Below are positions 1 through 30,769 of a stretch of 64,000 bases of DNA, piece after piece. Made by a program: the position numbers and the translations under genes. The stretch is from Amoebidium appalachense. Its lineage: Eukaryota > Ichthyosporea. The stretch is from positions 9,796,001 through 9,860,000 of the forward strand of contig CAVNZM010000006.1 of NCBI GenBank assembly GCA_963693365.1. The letters run 5' to 3'. Below the pieces are notes generated by a model. The model had not been told where the DNA came from. It searched no databases and saw nothing but the letters and a program-made list of their open reading frames with translations. Position 1 is the first letter of the stretch, and each line of letters starts with the position of its first letter.

Positions 1-584
1 GGGCTTCTGGAACAATCATATATGCCTGTTAGCATGCAACACACACAGTGTAGCCTCCGATGAACATCTTCGGAGAGTTTTTATTACTGTGTGTGTGCGT
101 GTGTGCGTTTTCCTTATTTTTTGGTGGCAATAGTGGGGGGTGGGGGAGAGGGGGAGGACCCGGGTGCTATTTTACTACCCCCCCCCCCCCCCCCCCCCCC
201 CAATTTTTTCCCCAGACCACTATTCCCAACGTTCACTTCTCCCCTCTACACGCTGCTGTCAGTCACGTTACCTATGTATCATTTCAGCTCCATCTTCATT
301 TCTCCTTTTTTTTTGTAGCTGTTTGGTGGCTGTTTAAGATGTGCCATTTGGCAGCGAGGTAGAAAGTCAATGCATCTCGATGGTATGAGAATCCCCCCCC
401 CCCCCCCCCCCCCCCCCCCCAAACCCTGCCCCCGTGCGACCACCGCCACCTTCACCACCTCCCTAGCCCCGCCCCGGCATGTGTTTGTGCATATGAATGT
501 GTTTGCCTCTTTGTGCACGAGCGTGTGGTTGCCTGTTGGTGCATGTGTGTGCTCTTGTTTCTGTGTGCTAACGTGTATGCACAG

Positions 585-8577
<7,993 letters not shown>

Positions 8578-9243
8578 ACATGCATACACATGCTTGCAGA
8601 TACACACACGTAGGGCACTTGTGAAATATGCCAAGTCAATGCACATGCATTTAACAGACACTTATTCTGCATGTGCACGACCGGGCCCTCGCACACCACT
8701 GCAAATAGGTGTCATGTAAACATCTTCATATTTGCACATTCACTCACAGGCACCAACCAATATTAGCTTAAATGTAGCTCTTTTTTTCTGAATCATGCGT
8801 GGTGTGCAGAAGTGGTGCTGTGAAGGCGCTCACGCGCCTCTCCTGCCCAAAGAGTCGATGTGATTGTGCGGCTAGAGGACACGGCAGGACGTGTTAGAAT
8901 TGGCACATGTAGGTGGTTGCACATAACATGCACAGCGAGTCTTGAACTCCACTTGTTACATTGCATTTTCTTTGACCCCTTTGTTGCCCCATGCTTGCTC
9001 CAAGTGCTACAAAAAAACATCAGGGTGGTCATACTATGTATATAGCTAGATCGGACGAATGAACTGTAGGTCTTTACTGTATTAGTGGGTGCATGATCGG
9101 CGCTGGTCGCTGATGGTTGTTGTCGAATGAATCGCGTGAACTGTCATCGTGTGTCTGACTCGCGAGTCTCACAGCCTCGCTTTAATTGAGATCCCCCCCC
9201 CCCCCCCCCCCAAAAAAAAAAAAAAAAAAAAACAAACAAACAA

Positions 9244-9292
<49 letters not shown>

Positions 9293-9466
9293 TTTGTGGC
9301 ACACACACACACATGCGCACACTGACTTGCCCAACCTGATCGATTCTTTCCTGATCAAGACGGGTGAATCCTAGTAGGGCCTGTTGTATATATATATGAG
9401 CAATTAGCTATAGATCGCGTAAATATACCAGGCTTAGGGTCGAGGCTCAGATGCAGTTACATAGTG

Positions 9467-9512
<46 letters not shown>

Positions 9513-10841
9513 ACCACCACCACCACCAACACACACACACGTGCACGTACACACACAAGCGCGCGCGCACACACACACGACGTCGTGCTTAATATCATGT
9601 ACTATCGATATAATCCTTCCTTCCACATGCGATATGGTGTTTTACTAGTCGCAAAACGTACCCCCCCTCTCTTTCCCCCTCCCAACCACCACCACCACCA
9701 CCACCACCGATCACCGGACCACGTGCACTGCCCGCGGCCATGGGCCATGGTCACCGGTCGTGCCATGGCGTGCGTGCGCACCTATCGGGGCCAAAAAAAA
9801 AAAAAAAAAACTGTGTAAATTTAGCGCCAGTTTCGTGCGGTGTCCTATGCATTACAGCCCAGCCTACCCATCTCAGGGCCACCCGCCACATGTACAGTAG
9901 CTACAACATTTCTACGTGTGCAGGGTCGGGGTGCACGAGCACGTGAAATGCACGCAATTTTCCCCTTGAGCCCACGCAAACACCCGTGTTTGCGCAAACC
10001 AAATTGTATCATAATTCCGCCAATCAGATGCCAAGCTGTAAAAAAGCGCGCCAACTTTCCCCTGCTCTCGGCAGGCCTAGCCAACCCCGGCTACCCGCCT
10101 CTATATGGAGCTAGAAAACGAGAATATCTGTTGCTACAAACAAATGAAGCGCATCGCCGGTTGATGTAACATCCCCACAGCCAGCTGCATCCTTATGTAA
10201 CTCCTGGTACACCCCTGCACATCACATGTTATTGTAGATGCGTGCAGACCTGTTACACAAGATGGGTTCTGAAGAGGCTCAACAGCTATTGAGCCTATGC
10301 AGTTGCTGTCTATTCCACTGCTTCTGCCCGAGCTACGTGACCAGCATGGAAGCAAGCAGGGCCAAGCAAGCGTGACCCATCCTGCGCTCGGCACCACAAT
10401 TGAGCAAGACAGCGAGTGTGCATAACTCCAAGGTCAGTGTCCACCCCATTCTTACACGTACACCTTGTTTTCGGAACGTGTTGAGTTGAGCTCATGGTGC
10501 CTATACACTATTGAGTCTTTGGTCTACAGTTGGTCTACTTTCAATCTACCAATGGTGGGGGCATCTCACTCTCAAGTCCATCCACATAGTGCTATCCATC
10601 CTCATTGCTCCGAAACCTATCTGTGCACCTTGAGGCTCTTTCCCGGAATGCCTTTTCGAGCTATGGCTGTCGTCCTGTGTGTGTGGTTCCTTAGCCTGTC
10701 GAACCTCATAACCATTATGTATAAGCACGATCTGTTACACACAGCACAGCACTTTGCTATGTATCACACCTAACCTGCACGAAAACCACCGAAAGGCTCG
10801 CCGTGGCCCAGACAATACCAAACGGATCTCAGCTTGAGGGC
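8578..10841. other. intergenic stretch after ESF1
   Basis: I see no exon that can be supported here. It contains (C)18(A)20 followed by (CA)n at about 9194-9291, a C tract at about 9470-9512, (CCA)n runs near 9514 and 9688, and a poly-A run at 9793. A short fragment at about 9330-9375 resembles the hairpin core of the dispersed repeat found elsewhere in the window. The right part (9800-10840) is less repetitive and presumably holds the 5' region of the next gene. Confidence 0.5.
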
Positions 10842-21401
<10,560 letters not shown>

Positions 21402-21658
21402 AAGGCGCACACGATAGAGTGGGTACAGAGATAGTGTGGATTGAGCATCTAATGGACACATGTTGCATACCTGGCATATTGGGGTTACAAATGTTTCGCA
21501 TGTGCAGAGTACATCATGAGGTACCTGCTTGATGTGCCCAGAGCACAGAGATGCTTGTATGGAAGACCAATAGACAGAGTATACACACACTTTTTGTTCA
21601 ACCCGCATCGCAGTGCATGCCACCATCACAAGTGTACATGCCCATATATAGGCATCTA
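21402..21658. other. convergent intergenic spacer
   Basis: The 257 bases between the stop codon of the coiled-coil gene (+) and the stop codon of DCPS (-) must hold both 3' ends. No clear AATAAA is visible on either strand, so the poly(A) signals may be variant or the transcripts may overlap. Confidence 0.5.
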
Positions 21659-21838
21659 CTACGGGTGTGCCAGCTTGTACACGGGATGCTCCTTGCCCAG
21701 CACACACGTGAGCGTGCGCCGTTGGTAGTGGGTGCCCTCCAATCGGATGTTGTCCATGACGTCATCAAGCAGGTGCGCCTTGCCGGCCCATGTGCCCGGT
21801 GCATCGTAGTGCAGATGCGTGAAATGGCTGCGCACCGG

Positions 21839-21883
<45 letters not shown>

Positions 21884-22149
21884 CTGTTAGCATGTGTTAC
21901 AGTGAACGAAGCAAACACATGCACGACAGACAACACAAGGAGGATGACAAAAGAAAAAAAAAGTACTCTTCAATCCATTCACCTCCATATCGCTTGACAA
22001 CTTGAAATCAGACACAGCTTCGCTTGAACGTGCATGGGTTACCCGTCTTGATGAGAGACGAGCATAATTACTTATGCAAGCAGACGCTACAGCCCAAGCA
22101 GTAGGAAAGGCCCAACAGAAGCAAGAAGCAATCATAATCTAGTTGGAAA

Positions 22150-22187
<38 letters not shown>

Positions 22188-22320
22188 CTACACTTCCGAG
22201 ACGTTTATTGGCGACCCGAGAGGAGCTTGGGATGCAGTGGGGAAGGAGGGGGGGGGGGGGGGGGGGGGGGGAGGGGAGGGGGAGGGGGGGGGAGAATGTT
22301 GATAACATGTTTGGGTTTAG

Positions 22321-22358
<38 letters not shown>

Positions 22359-24817
22359 GGGGGGGGGGGGGGGGGGGAGGGGGGGGGGAGGGGGGTAACA
22401 TGAAGTGCAGGAATGGGGGGGGGGGGGGGGGGGGGGGGGGAGGTCGAGAAAAGTCGCAATAGCAGGTAATAAAACCCCACGGTAATTAATCCCTTCCCCC
22501 TACGCCTTTTCCAGCAGCAAGCACATAGCAACCACAAACACAAATACACACACACGTGTCCATGCTCTCCCCCATACCCGATACCAGCACATACACGTAC
22601 AGACAGCTCTCATCATGCCGTGCATCCCCCCATCCCCTCCTCCTCCCCCCCCTTCCCCCCTCTTACCCCCCGTCTCTTTCCCCTGCTTCCTCCCCCCCCC
22701 CTCTCCGCCCCCCTAATACATACGTTGCGACTCCATTCTTATCCGTTCCCTGCCCAAGCTCTATGTTGGCTAAATTTACCCTTTCAACTGCATTTAGCCG
22801 TCTTTTTCCTCCTCCGCATATAGGCATGTGTGAATGAGTTTGTGTGCATGCAGACGCACGTGTGTGCGTGCATTCTTGAGTGTGTCTCCCCCATTTTTTG
22901 TTCGACAAAGGTGTGCAGAAGGGCGGGGAGGGAGGGAGGGGGGGGGGGGGGGTTTGCTCACATGTGTAAGTGGTAGTATGAAGGATGATAGTGGAGGTAG
23001 GTGCGGATGTTCTCTGGCGCAACCCCAAAAGTCTGCTGTAGCGCAGCCAATCCCTCATCACGCACATTAGCCAAAAGAGGAAGGTGCTCGGGTTTCAGAT
23101 CCCGCAACGAGAAAACGTCTCTTCGCAGTACTATGGCTACACAGTAGAGTTGATCCTTTTCCTCCCGGTTCCATTTCATGTCGGGAAGAAGAACAAACCC
23201 ATTGATTGGATCGTTATCACGAAATATCACACGGTTTGCCTCCTTGGTGCCTTCTAGAATGTTGTAGACCCACGCAATCCTGTGTTGGGGTGGAGAGTTC
23301 CCATGAGCAGGGGAAGAAATGAGAGCATATTCAATAGGGCAGTGGAGTTGTTCATCGATGTAGGTGTGTGTGTGTGTGCGTGGTAGGGAGGGGGGGGGAG
23401 GTGTCCCTCTCAACTAGCTTGTCATCTCCGTTTGGTCCTTCAGCCTTACAATTTACTGCATCCATAACCCCCGCCCCCCCCCCCCCCCCCCCCCCCCCCC
23501 CCCACACACACAGCCCCTGCAGGGTTGCTGGATAATCCCCTTTCGTTCGAACCTGCTTCATAGCCTTCATATGAGACCCCCATTCAAACCTCCCCTTCCC
23601 ACATCCTCTTGTACCCTTTAACCTTGCCAAACACATTCGCCCCCACCCACACCCACTCGCACACTAGTATCCTCCCTCCCTTCCCCCCTCCCTCCCTCCC
23701 TCCTCCTTCGCCCCTCCCAGCCTGTCCTCAAAACAGCACTACAAACAACCCTTTCCCGACCAAATGCTTTCTCCGGTTGATAAAAAATAGGAGGCAAAAA
23801 AAGAAGACCAGAAGTTTTGTACTGGTACCTGCCTTTCACATGCACAAAAAGGCCACGTTGCAAATCTCACCTTTATTGCATGCAAATTGCACAACCCATA
23901 CCCCCTCCCCTCCCCCCCCTTCGAACCTCGGGCTAAACGAGGGGGGAACAAACAGCTTTACCCACCTCTCCTTCGGCAAGCTCTGTATGTACGGCTCGAC
24001 GTATGCCCTGTAAAACTCAGGTGTTTCTTTAAACAGTGTGTGCTCCTGGGCCACATACTTCGCCACATGTTTCTCCGTTGCCGGCCACACCAGCCTCATG
24101 TCCACTGCATTGAGCTCAGGGGGTGGGCATGCACAGTACGTGCTGTAGATGTCGTTGTGCAACTCGAGGGTGAGGGCTGTCTCCCCACTCAGGAGTCTAG
24201 CCACGCTGTCTTTGGAAAAAGGCCTTTTTTCGAGTGTTACAACCGCTGGCTGGCCTTGCAGCCTGCACAGAAACGGATTGAGTGGTTCCATCTGATGTTG
24301 CCTTGCTCCTCCCCCCCCCCTCCCCCCCCCCTCCCCCCCCCTCTCCTATCTCCTCCCCCCGACCCCGACCCCTCTCCCAGCCCTTACCCCTCCCCCCCCC
24401 CCCCCCTCCCCCCCCCCCCCCGTCCCCCCCCCCCCTCCCCTCGGAAAAAAGAGGAAAAGAAAATAAAATGAAGGAAATGAAAAAGAAGAGGAAGGAAGGA
24501 AGCACCCATGCGCGAACACGTATGCCCCATATTGCCTCCTATGCAGGGGATTTTGCAGCTACACGAGCTTACTCCTATTTCCCAGCTCCCCCCATACCCC
24601 CACTTCTCACTTGTCAATATCTAAACCATGTGTGCTTGGACCTTATTCAACCAAGACCCATGCTTTTCCTCTCTACCCTGATTAGTTGAACTCCTCAACT
24701 AACGCCCACGCACCTTCCCAAGACAAACATGCTCTTTGTGTTTGGTAGATCTTGCAGGATCCGCTCCACCTCGAATCCCTCCAGGCTAGCCACAGCCCCT
24801 CCAATGCCGTCTGCCAT
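21659..24817 (-). CDS. DCPS: Scavenger mRNA-decapping enzyme DcpS (m7GpppX diphosphatase)
   Basis: Four exons on the minus strand: 24817-24714 (ATG), 24262-23966, 23279-22962, 21827-21659 (TAG). They total 888 nt and 295 residues, all joined in frame. DcpS hydrolyses the m7GpppN left after 3'-to-5' mRNA decay, releasing m7GMP (family knowledge). Visible hallmarks are the N-terminal FEVERILQDLP and NDIYSTY segments, the DMRLVWPATEKHVAKY hinge, ERIAWVYNILEG, DPINGFVLLPDMKW, and the histidine triad HLHIH at about residues 237-241 preceded by YLHYHPSYY. It ends with AHLLDDVMDNIRL and a YQRRTLTCVL strand like other DcpS. It is about 40 residues shorter at the N-terminus than human DCPS. The last intron (22961-21828) contains a dispersed-repeat fragment and a C43 tract (gene strand) just before the acceptor. 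It is head-to-head with the BTB gene. Confidence 0.96.
21840..21883. repeat. poly-G tract serving as poly-C upstream of the DCPS exon 4 acceptor
   Basis: A run of about 44 G on the plus strand reads as poly-C on the DCPS strand. It ends roughly 12 nt before the acceptor of exon 4, where a polypyrimidine tract is expected. Confidence 0.85.
22011..22090 (-). repeat. diverged fragment of the hairpin dispersed repeat
   Basis: Contains ACCCGTCTTGATGAGAGACG and ACTTATGCAAGC, matching hairpins 2 and 3 of the full copies (see 31541), preceded by AATCAGACACAG like the right arm of hairpin 1. It reads in the same plus-strand direction as the 31541 copy and lies in DCPS intron 3. Strand is given relative to the host gene. 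Confidence 0.7.
22322..22376. repeat. compound (T)n(G)n tract
   Basis: About 36 T are followed directly by about 20 G, in DCPS intron 3. It is one of many T-then-G junctions in the window. Confidence 0.9.
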
Positions 24818-25300
24818 GTTGTTCGTAGTCAAATTTAGCAAGAACAATGGGAGGGCGGCGTAATGTGAACAACCCACAGTGAAACACAGGTACTACAGTT
24901 CAAAAAAAAAAAAAAAAGGCATTCACGTCGACACGAACACGAAGTTCGAATCAGAATCTAGACAGGGTGCCTCCTTTCTAATTGGCTTGTTACGCATCAC
25001 CTTGGCCAAGACCCCTATTTTTATTAGCCCATACGGCATCGTGGCTCACGACCTTGTTCTTCCCTTTTTTCTTCTGCCACTAACTTTCTGACCCAGCGCT
25101 CACAGGCGCTCACTCGGTGACTCAACTCGTAAGTGAGCACAAATTATACTTGGCAACAGCGGGGACGTTACACTTGCAGATATATAGCCCCATTACAGCT
25201 CCGTCCTGGGTTGCAGAATACATGTTTTTCCCTTTCATTGTGCATTAAAAAGCTATGCTTGCGAATTCCGCACTAGTTCTACTTCTGACTACACGACAAT
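24818..25300. promoter_or_regulatory. divergent promoter region between DCPS and the BTB gene
   Basis: 483 bases separate the two start codons, which point away from each other. The stretch is almost free of the microsatellites that crowd the introns, apart from an A17 run at 24902. It has no convincing TATA box. A shared or overlapping promoter is inferred from geometry only. Confidence 0.5.
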
Positions 25301-26381
25301 ATGGAGCCAGCCAGCACTGGTGGTGTAGTGCACCTTAACGTGGGTGGTGTGCCCTACCAGACCAGCAAGTCCACCCTACTTGCAAACGAGGAAAGCTTCT
25401 TTAGCTCTTTGCTTTCAGGCCGCTTTCCCTCCACGAAAGATGCTAATGGTGAGTGCTTCCAACAGTTATCCTGAGATTTTTATGTGTGTCTTATTGTTAG
25501 CAGAAGCGCCTGTGTTTTCTGAGCATAGCAGCTGTGCTTGTTGAGTTTCCGAGCCACGAATTCCTCTGTTTCCTAGGAAAAATGATGAGTAATAAGACTT
25601 CAGCAAGGTAACACTTAAAGTTGTTTTAGCTTCGGATCTGCCTTTAGGTATTTTTTTTTGGCACACATGCCATTACCAATTAGCTTGAACCCATTGTTCA
25701 GATTGCTATGTCATGTAGAGATAACAGGCAAAAATTATCTTTACACCTGAATAGTTTTTTTTATTTTCCTTCATCTATTGCCCCAACAGTGATGTGTTTC
25801 GCTTAGATGCAATCCTGGCGTTTGGCTCACCTTCAGCTAAACAGAATTCCTAAGCACGACTCCCTCAAAACGATAACTAGCTTAATATCCACCCAAGAAT
25901 TTTCTACCAGGGATGTTACTTTCATGCCCTACTATCCCGTCATATCCGTATTATACATCACCATTAACACTCCTTTTTGTTTCAGGGGCGTATTTTATTG
26001 ACCGTGACGGGGACACATTCAAGTACGTGCTCGAGTATCTGCGCTGTGGGTCTGCCACTGTGCCTGCCTGTGACCGGGAGCGAGTGTGCAGGGAGGCCGA
26101 GTTCTTCTGCCTGGCTGGTCTGGTGGCCCAACTGGCTGACAACGACCCAAACACACTGGCACCAAAGAGAGAAAGTAGGGGTTCTCTTTAAAACTCACTT
26201 GTACAACCACCCAGCTCCTTTTTTATTTTCGCAGGTGCCTGCAGATGTTTTGCAGATACCTTCACCTCTGTGTGCATGCAAGCGTGCACGAACGAATACA
26301 CGTACACCCTCGTCCTTCCTCCTCACGCCCCCACCCCCTCAACCACCCTTATCATTACCACCACACACATACATACACACA

Positions 26382-26432
<51 letters not shown>

Positions 26433-27016
26433 TAACCTTATTCTCTTACAATCTTGCCTGTCCATCCTCAGGTATCCAAGCTTGCAAGACAGTGTTTCCC
26501 CTCGCATCTTCACCACCCGAACAATTTGGCCCCCTTGGTTCTTCTTTTTTCTTTCTGGCTCTCAATTTCGTTTCCCTTTTCGTCAAACCCCTCCCTCCCC
26601 CCTCCCCCGCCTCTGCCTGCCCCCCCCACCCCCACCCCCCCGAACACCACCCCACCCAACCCAAACGGGATTTGCAGGAACCACCACTATCTGTTCTGTC
26701 ATATCTCCCAGAATCACCTTTTTCATTGTCCAGTCAGTGGTGAGAGTCAGCCTCTGGCACTTTACCTCTTGTTTCTCACCCACCACCGTGCAGAGCTTCA
26801 GTTCCATGGTGGCTACTTTCTTGATCCAGCACCAACAGCCACGAGAGATGACCATTCTATGGATTTCACGGGAATATGTATTCCTCCCCCCCCCTCCCCC
26901 TCCCCCCCACATACACACACACACACGCACACACACACACTCACTCACTCACTCTCTTGTTCAATCAATCAACTCACCCACCATACCCCCTCCCCCTCCC
27001 CCCCCCCAACCCCCCC

Positions 27017-27092
<76 letters not shown>

Positions 27093-27693
27093 AATACACA
27101 CACACACACATACACACACCTTCCCCCCCTATCCCGCCCTCTCCCCACTTCCTCCCCTTTCCCCGGCCACCCCTCCACACGAACCGGATTTTACCCGCAA
27201 ACAGAAAAAGGAGCGGGAGGGTGTCTGCTTGGCTCGGAAAACCCATGGCAAGTAACGAGTAACAAGTCAGTCGACTTGTAGGGTCGTGTTGGCCCCGTGC
27301 TCTTGGCTAGCCCAGCATATATCTCTGAACCATCCACACACATGGCAAACTGTTGCATGTTTGGGCCCCCGTTCTCGTTTCTTTTCTTTTTATGTTTTTC
27401 TAAAACCATATAATTTTGAAGCACATGGAAAGGTGTTTTATAAGGTTCTGTGCTGCTGGCACGTGTACAGTGTTAGGGTGTGAGTGCACACACACATACA
27501 CCCCTACAAGGACGGGCTTTGCGCGCACAGTTTTACATGCCTTTATGTGCACCACACGCATACAGCCACATGTGTGTATAGGCACACACATGCACACGTT
27601 GAGACATCGGGTCCGTGTTATTTACATACACATTCACTCAGACACAAAGAACCACATACACATACACACGCACGCACGCACGCACGCACACAT

Positions 27694-27776
<83 letters not shown>

Positions 27777-27928
27777 GTTTCTACGTGACAGCAACAGATG
27801 TGTTGTAACCCGGGGCCCCAATGCCTACTGCACCCTTGAGGTCATCCACCACCACCCCTCTGACTTTCCTGCCCTCTGGCTGGGCACTGAGGCTCATAGG
27901 GAGATGGTGGGCTCATTCTTTACGGTAG

Positions 27929-27970
<42 letters not shown>

Positions 27971-29158
27971 ACCTCTTCCCCTCCGCCCGCCCTGCTGCCC
28001 CTGCCCTGCTCCTGCTCTCCCCCCGTCTTTTCTGCTCTTGCACATGAGTACTATACAGCTGTACCGACAAGCATGTCCATGCGCTTGTGCTTTTGTTAAC
28101 ATAGTGCAAGGGCGTTATTTGATGGTGTTCTGTTGTGCGCCATGGCCTATGAGATAGGGAGAGGAGATCTCAGAGGCAGACATGGTGAGTGCAGGTTAGG
28201 GGCGTGTGTTTTTCGACAGTGCTGCTCTTGGGCAACCAATCCCATGCACCCAAATAATAGGATGGCAGGAGAGGGAGATAGCCCTTGTGTAAAGCTGACG
28301 GCATGGCTCGGTGTGCTGCCACACCCTTCGAGGAGGCTGCCCTCGAGGAAGCTAATGCCGAAGAGGGTGTTGTTGATGCCAGCATCATTCCCGTTCCTCC
28401 AATGACCCAGTAGTTAGAGATAGTTTTAGCTGATGAGTATCCACCAATCAATGGGCAAGTTAGGGCTACATGGAGCCAATGGTGCAGTCTTCAGGCTTTC
28501 TTGTCTCATGCTGTGTGAATGCCCCAGGCCAACATCAGGCGAGGCACGTATGAGCTGGACAGCCAGGACGTGGGGTCTGTGCGGATCACCGTGGGATCAT
28601 TCCGCATGCATGCTGGGGTAGGTGTGTGTGCATGCATGTAAGGTTGATGGGGATGGGAACGATGGGCGGGTACGCTGGTGGGTGCAGGTCATGGATGGGT
28701 GTGTGTGTGGTGGTGGTAGTGGGGGGGGGGGGGGGGGGGGGGGGGGGGGTACTGGGTCGAGTGAAAGGGGGTTGCCCCCTCTCCCCCTCCCCCCTTCCCC
28801 CCCCCCCCCCCCCCCTCTCCCCCTCCGTTCCCCTACACTCTGTCTCTGTGGCTCACTGTCTTTTCCTCTGCGTTTCTCTCGCCCTTTCTCTCTTTCTCTC
28901 TCAGTCCCTCTCCCCCACTCCATTCCCCTCACTTCTCTCCCCCTCCCCTCTATCTGCTCTCTCGTGTGTCTTTGTTTCTCCATCTCTCTGTGCGTGTGTG
29001 TGTGTGTGCATGAGAGAGGGGGAAGGGGGGGGAGGGGGACAGGCAGCTGCCTATGCCTGTGTTCTATCTGTGTGCATTTTCTGGTGGTCATTTACTATAA
29101 AAGCCCTTTAATCCCCTACGCACACCTTTTTTGGTGGTGCATTTGCGTGTTGTGTTAT

Positions 29159-29206
<48 letters not shown>

Positions 29207-29220
29207 CCCGGCCCCTGGGA

Positions 29221-29253
<33 letters not shown>

Positions 29254-29628
29254 GGGGGTATATGTGTAGAACGAGGTCTTTTTTTCCTCTTGTTTGTGAA
29301 TGTCAGGGTGTGAATACATATATGGCATTTGCGATATGTAGTAGGCAGGCCCGTGTTGCATAATCGGGGTGTGTTTGTGGACTGGTGCTTGCCTTCCCAG
29401 TAGCAATCTATTTCTCTCTATCCGCTACCTTTATTGCAGGAGGTGAAAGGGTGGGTGCAGGGATCCTCTCTCGCATTCCGGCAATGTCACTGCATCATCC
29501 TGCCGGTCCTCAAATTGACCATCTCTATCTCTCTCATCCCCCCCCCCCCCCCCCCCCCCCCCCTCCCCCTCCCCAGGCACTCATGTGCACATGCACAACA
29601 CCAGCATCAGCCCCTCCAGCTCACCTCT

Positions 29629-29681
<53 letters not shown>

Positions 29682-29694
29682 GCACGCACGCACA

Positions 29695-29752
<58 letters not shown>

Positions 29753-29871
29753 GAATGAACCAGGTTCTGGTCATTGGTATGGCCTTGGGGAACCGTCTTC
29801 TTCTTCTATCGCAAACCACTGCAGCCTACAACGCTGGGTTTTCTGAGTACAAGTTCCGAAGTTTCGAGTGA
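25301..29871 (+). CDS. BTB/T1 (KCTD-like) domain protein
   Basis: Exons 25301-25448 and 25986-26174 are firm. They encode an N-terminal BTB/T1 fold: [18 protein letters not shown], then [13 protein letters not shown], then [20 protein letters not shown] and [14 protein letters not shown], the KCTD/Kv tetramerisation pattern. KCTD proteins typically oligomerise and bind cullin 3 or other partners (family knowledge; not testable here). Candidate downstream exons 27776-27924, 28528-28617 and 29752-29871 (TGA) join in phase 1, 0 and 0, giving 231 residues in total. Their sequence ([44 protein letters not shown]) is protein-like, but I do not recognise the domain. Exons 3 and 5 use acceptors made by CA microsatellites. 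Other open segments between them (28105-28184 and about 28300-28413) do not fit this frame. Confidence 0.7.
27018..27086. repeat. (CA)n microsatellite
   Basis: An uninterrupted CA run of about 69 nt directly after a C-rich run, in the large intron of the BTB gene. Confidence 0.9.
27694..27775 (+). repeat. (CA)n microsatellite forming a 3' splice site
   Basis: CA repeats run to ACACAG at 27775 and the next base begins a protein-like exon (27776-27924). The repeat therefore supplies the acceptor and occupies the place of the polypyrimidine tract. Confidence 0.75.
28105..28184 (+). other. possible alternative exon in the BTB gene
   Basis: Bounded by TTAACATAG and GTGAGT, this 80-nt block encodes [20 protein letters not shown] in one frame and has a consensus donor. 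Its length is not a multiple of three, and its open frame does not match the phase of exon 27776-27924. It could be a cassette or frame-disrupting exon, or part of a different isoform. Confidence 0.35.
28281..28413 (+). other. short open segment with acidic C-terminus
   Basis: After an in-frame TAG at about 28278-28280 the frame stays open to TAG 28411-28413. It ends in [20 protein letters not shown] and PVPPMTQ, unusually protein-like for this intron-rich region. It could be the last exon of an alternative BTB-gene transcript. No in-frame acceptor is decisive, so this remains a candidate only. Confidence 0.3.
29161..29252. repeat. poly-T then poly-G block
   Basis: About 44 T (29161-29204), the short spacer AGCCCGGCCCCTGGGAGA, then about 30 G. 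It is intronic in the BTB model. Confidence 0.9.
29634..29751 (+). repeat. (CA)n microsatellite ending at candidate terminal exon
   Basis: Two CA blocks, separated by a short (GCAC)n stretch near 29677-29693, end as ACACAG at 29751, directly before the candidate last exon of the BTB gene. Confidence 0.8.
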
Positions 29872-30321
29872 GCCAACATGTTTCGTATCAGTGCCTAATA
29901 TAGATACGGTCTATGCCACGTAAGTAAAATACGAATGAGACTCTTAACTATAGATGTATAACTCGTGACATTAAATTTTAAAAGTGTGAAGTATGACGTG
30001 TGTGTTTATAGACGCTGTTGAAGAATTTGCGCCCTGTACTATGTTCACACGGGCGCTATAATGGGGGAAGCCCAGATTCCTGATGACGTAGATCTTTAAC
30101 AAGCATGCAGTTACTGTATGACCGCAGCTCAAATAGAAAACGTTAACAGTGCATGTACCCCAGAAATAGGTAATAGTGTATGGATACGATTCATATTTGC
30201 AAGTCCAATAAATGTACTGATATGGTAATGAAATGCATGTATTATCGCAAAACCTCGTTCTTGAATTACCTTGTTGCCGCTGAATTCATATCTTATCTGG
30301 GTTTGGTAAGAAATCTGGAAG

Positions 30322-30354
<33 letters not shown>

Positions 30355-30420
30355 CCACCAACACCACCCACCCCACCCCATAAACCACCACCACCACTAC
30401 CACGCACGTGTACGCGCGCG

Positions 30421-30470
<50 letters not shown>

Positions 30471-30705
30471 CGTGCATCCACGAGTCCCACCCACCCACAC
30501 GTGTACATACCCCAGATGGATCCACACACCCCAACCCATTTCCACGTCAGGTGCTGGGTAATGTGCAGCCGACCAACTAGAGATCTAGAAGGTTGCATGA
30601 TTGGATCCAGATCAATGGCAATTATTTTTGTACCATTTATATCCAGAATGAGCAATGCTACAGGTTTTGTCCTAAGTCCAACACGGTCTCATCATCCATC
30701 GGGCA

Positions 30706-30769
<64 letters not shown>

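Noticed and set aside
10803-10841. Extending the coiled-coil gene start to a GTG at 10803
   Set aside because: Nuclear eukaryotic genes rarely start at GTG; the first ATG in this open frame is 10842, though an upstream exon remains possible.
26583-26948. Minus-strand open frame with protein-like [20 protein letters not shown]
   Set aside because: No plausible splice partners or homology, and it lies opposite the BTB-gene intron; kept only as a curiosity.
27191-27424. Minus-strand open frame with [20 protein letters not shown]
   Set aside because: It lies inside the BTB-gene intron, lacks recognised homology, and no neighbouring minus-strand exon joins it.
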